The notes under the pieces were generated by a model. That model was not told where the DNA came from. It saw only the letters and a list, made by a program, of their open reading frames with translations, and searched no databases. The translations under genes were made by a program, and so were the position numbers. Below, one piece after another: positions 12,055-13,565 of a DNA stretch of 13,565 nt (the first letter of the stretch is position 1; every line of letters begins with the position of its first letter). The stretch is from Lachnospiraceae bacterium (GTDB taxonomy: Bacteria; Bacillota; Clostridia; Lachnospirales; Lachnospiraceae). The stretch covers positions 1-13,565 of the forward strand of contig WQST01000044.1 of NCBI GenBank assembly GCA_009787745.1, in the 5' to 3' direction.

Positions 12055-13565
12055 ATAATATTGAAGCAGTAATGAAGAGAAAAATCCTTATCATCGTAGA
12101 GAACTTACCTGTCCCTTTCGACACCCGCGTTTGGCAGGAAGCGACTACCCTAGTCAAGAATGGTTATATTGTTTCCGTTATTTGCCCTAAAGGTAAAGGA
12201 TATGACCGTGAGCGTGAGGTTATTGACGGTGTCAATATCTTCCGCCATGATTTGCCCTTTGAAGGCAGTGCGGCTTTCGGTTACTTACGCGAATATTCAA
12301 AAGCGTTAAAAGAAGAAAAAAGATTAGCAAAACTAATTTTTAAAGAAATTGGCTTTGATGTCATCCATGGTTGTAACCCCCCCGATAATATTTATTTAGT
12401 TGCAAAAAAATTCAAAAAATACGGTGTTAAATATGTTTTCGACCACCATGATATCTGCCCGGAACTGTTCGAAGCGAAATTCGGAAGAAAAGGATTAATA
12501 AAAAACCTTTTATATCTAAGTCAAATATATCTCGAACGGCAAACATTCAAGCACTCAACTTTTGCATTTGTAACTAATGAATCATACAAAGAGATTGCAA
12601 TAAAGCGCGGAAAAATGAATCCGAATAAGGTCGTCGTTCTTCGCAGCGGCCCCAAGTTCGAGAGACTAAAAATAAAGCCGCCCGTCGAAAGCATTAAACG
12701 CGGAAAGAAATACATGGTCGGTTACTTGGGTGTAATCGGCGCGCAGGAGGGTATTGAATATATTCTGGAGGCGGCAAAATATCTAAAGGAAGAACTTAAT
12801 CGGGATGATATTTTCTGGGGGATTGTCGGCGGTGGAAATCACCTTGAAGAAATGCAAAAATTGTGTAACGATATGGAACTGGCAGATTGCGTCGAATTTA
12901 CAGGCCGCGTACCGGATGAGCAGCTACTGGACTATCTGAATACGGCGGATGTATGTGTAAATTCTGATACATACAATAGCATGAATGACAAATCAACGAT
13001 GAACAAAATCCTGGAATATATGGCATTAAAAAAGCCGATCGTCCAATTCGATTTAAAAGAAGGCCGTTATTCCGCACAGGATGCTTCATTATATGCCGAG
13101 CAAAACAATGCCAAAGACTTAGCGGATAAAATCCTTAGTTTGCTCGAAAATCCGCGTAAGCGTCAAGAAATGGGTGAGTTCGGATACAATCGAATCATCA
13201 ATGAACTTAGTTGGGAGCATACCAGCAAAGCGCTGATAAAAGGATATGAAGATTTTTTCAACGGAAAATTTGATCGGGTGCCAAAATATAAGCGAATTGC
13301 AATGATCGGGCATAAGCGCATCCCCTCGCGTGAGGGCGGGGTAGAGGTGGTCGTTAATGAGTTGGCGACGCGGTTGGTGGAACGCGGCTTTGAGGTAGAC
13401 GCTTATAACCGCTATGAACGCAGTTTGTCCCATAAAAAGAAATATAAACCTGACAAAAACTATAAAGGTATCCGCATAATAAATATCAGGACTTTTAGAA
13501 GCAATAGATTAAATGCCATCGTTTACGCCGCATTAGCAACCGCACGCGCTCTTTTCGGCGGATAT
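12051..13565 (+). CDS. Tandem GT4-GT4 glycosyltransferase, partial (C-terminus beyond right edge)
   Basis: Open for 505 codons to the edge. GTG 12051 is chosen: it overlaps the previous stop (GTGA) and has AGAGG (12041-12045) at 5 nt; the in-frame ATG at 12072 has no good ribosome site. Residues about 10-400 are a complete GT-B, GT4-type enzyme: KILIIVENLPVPFDTRVWQE, FDHHDICPELFE, GYLGVIGAQEGIEYILEAA, WGIVGGG and NDKSTMNKILEYMALKKPIV (the donor-site EX7E region). After a short linker, residue 414 starts a second GT4 N-terminal domain (KRIAMIGHKRIPSREGGVE, VVVNELATRLVERGFEV) of the rhamnosyltransferase-like type with HKRIPSREGG. There is no frameshift or stop between them. It should work in the cytosol, adding two sugars in turn to a lipid-linked repeat unit. 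A run of seven C (12377-12383) encodes part of CNPPDN. Confidence 0.88.
   Translation, partial: MNNIEAVMKRKILIIVENLPVPFDTRVWQEATTLVKNGYIVSVICPKGKGYDREREVIDGVNIFRHDLPFEGSAAFGYLREYSKALKEEKRLAKLIFKEIGFDVIHGCNPPDNIYLVAKKFKKYGVKYVFDHHDICPELFEAKFGRKGLIKNLLYLSQIYLERQTFKHSTFAFVTNESYKEIAIKRGKMNPNKVVVLRSGPKFERLKIKPPVESIKRGKKYMVGYLGVIGAQEGIEYILEAAKYLKEELNRDDIFWGIVGGGNHLEEMQKLCNDMELADCVEFTGRVPDEQLLDYLNTADVCVNSDTYNSMNDKSTMNKILEYMALKKPIVQFDLKEGRYSAQDASLYAEQNNAKDLADKILSLLENPRKRQEMGEFGYNRIINELSWEHTSKALIKGYEDFFNGKFDRVPKYKRIAMIGHKRIPSREGGVEVVVNELATRLVERGFEVDAYNRYERSLSHKKKYKPDKNYKGIRIINIRTFRSNRLNAIVYAALATARALFGGY

Noticed and set aside
12521..13433. Minus-strand ORFs opposite the GT4 gene
   Set aside because: All lie antisense to an uninterrupted frame with clear glycosyltransferase motifs.
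1..13565. CRISPR array, tRNA, rRNA or insertion-sequence transposase
   Set aside because: No regularly spaced direct repeats, cloverleaf-like stretch, rRNA sequence or transposase-like protein was seen by eye on either strand.

Overview
The window looks like a piece of an endospore-forming Clostridia (Bacillota) chromosome, moderately AT-rich, perhaps of the Ruminococcaceae/Lachnospiraceae kind. The reasons are a full-length SpoVT, a SpoIID-like peptidoglycan-binding protein of clostridial type, AGGAGG-type ribosome sites, sigma-A promoters with 17-bp spacing, a domain-swapped GH3 beta-glucosidase of the type known from rumen clostridia, and a clostridial-type holin-like mini-toxin. No rRNA, tRNA, CRISPR array or transposase was seen.

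Layout. (1) 1-2013, minus strand: the 5' part of a SpoIID-like/peptidoglycan-binding gene that runs off the left edge, and upstream of it spoVT with its own terminator. (2) 2088-4357, plus: a copper-exporting P1B-type ATPase (copA), divergent from spoVT and apparently leaderless. (3) 4346-6883, minus: an intracellular GH3 glycosidase with permuted domains, overlapping the copA tail by 12 bp. (4) 6884-7123: a busy intergenic region with two divergent promoters, nested inverted repeats and a dispersed-repeat-like motif. (5) 7124-8792: a SAM methyltransferase (plus) and a GtrB-like membrane glycosyltransferase (minus), overlapping tail to tail by 11 bp. (6) 8917-13565, plus: a surface-polysaccharide operon with an AlgD-like GDP-mannose/UDP-glucose dehydrogenase, a PaaK/CapK-like adenylate-forming enzyme, and a two-domain GT4-GT4 glycosyltransferase that runs off the right edge.

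The most interesting part is 10420-10737, between the dehydrogenase and the CapK-like gene. It is a cassette bounded by a 15-bp perfect inverted repeat. It holds a 29-codon gene for a holin-like (Hol_Tox family) membrane peptide and a 12-bp hairpin on its stop codon that can terminate in both directions. Opposite it, a perfect-consensus promoter (TTGACA, 17 bp, TATAAT) on the minus strand is placed to make an antisense RNA of about 97 nt that covers the toxin 3' end. This is the architecture of a type I toxin-antitoxin system, embedded inside a capsule/exopolysaccharide operon.

How the genes work together: the dehydrogenase would supply a nucleotide-linked uronic acid, the GT4 fusion would add two sugars in sequence, the CapK-like enzyme would activate an acyl or aryl substituent, and the methyltransferase and GtrB-like enzyme would modify the glycan or its lipid carrier. 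This pathway is inference from gene families and neighbourhood; the motifs and promoters named are read from the sequence.
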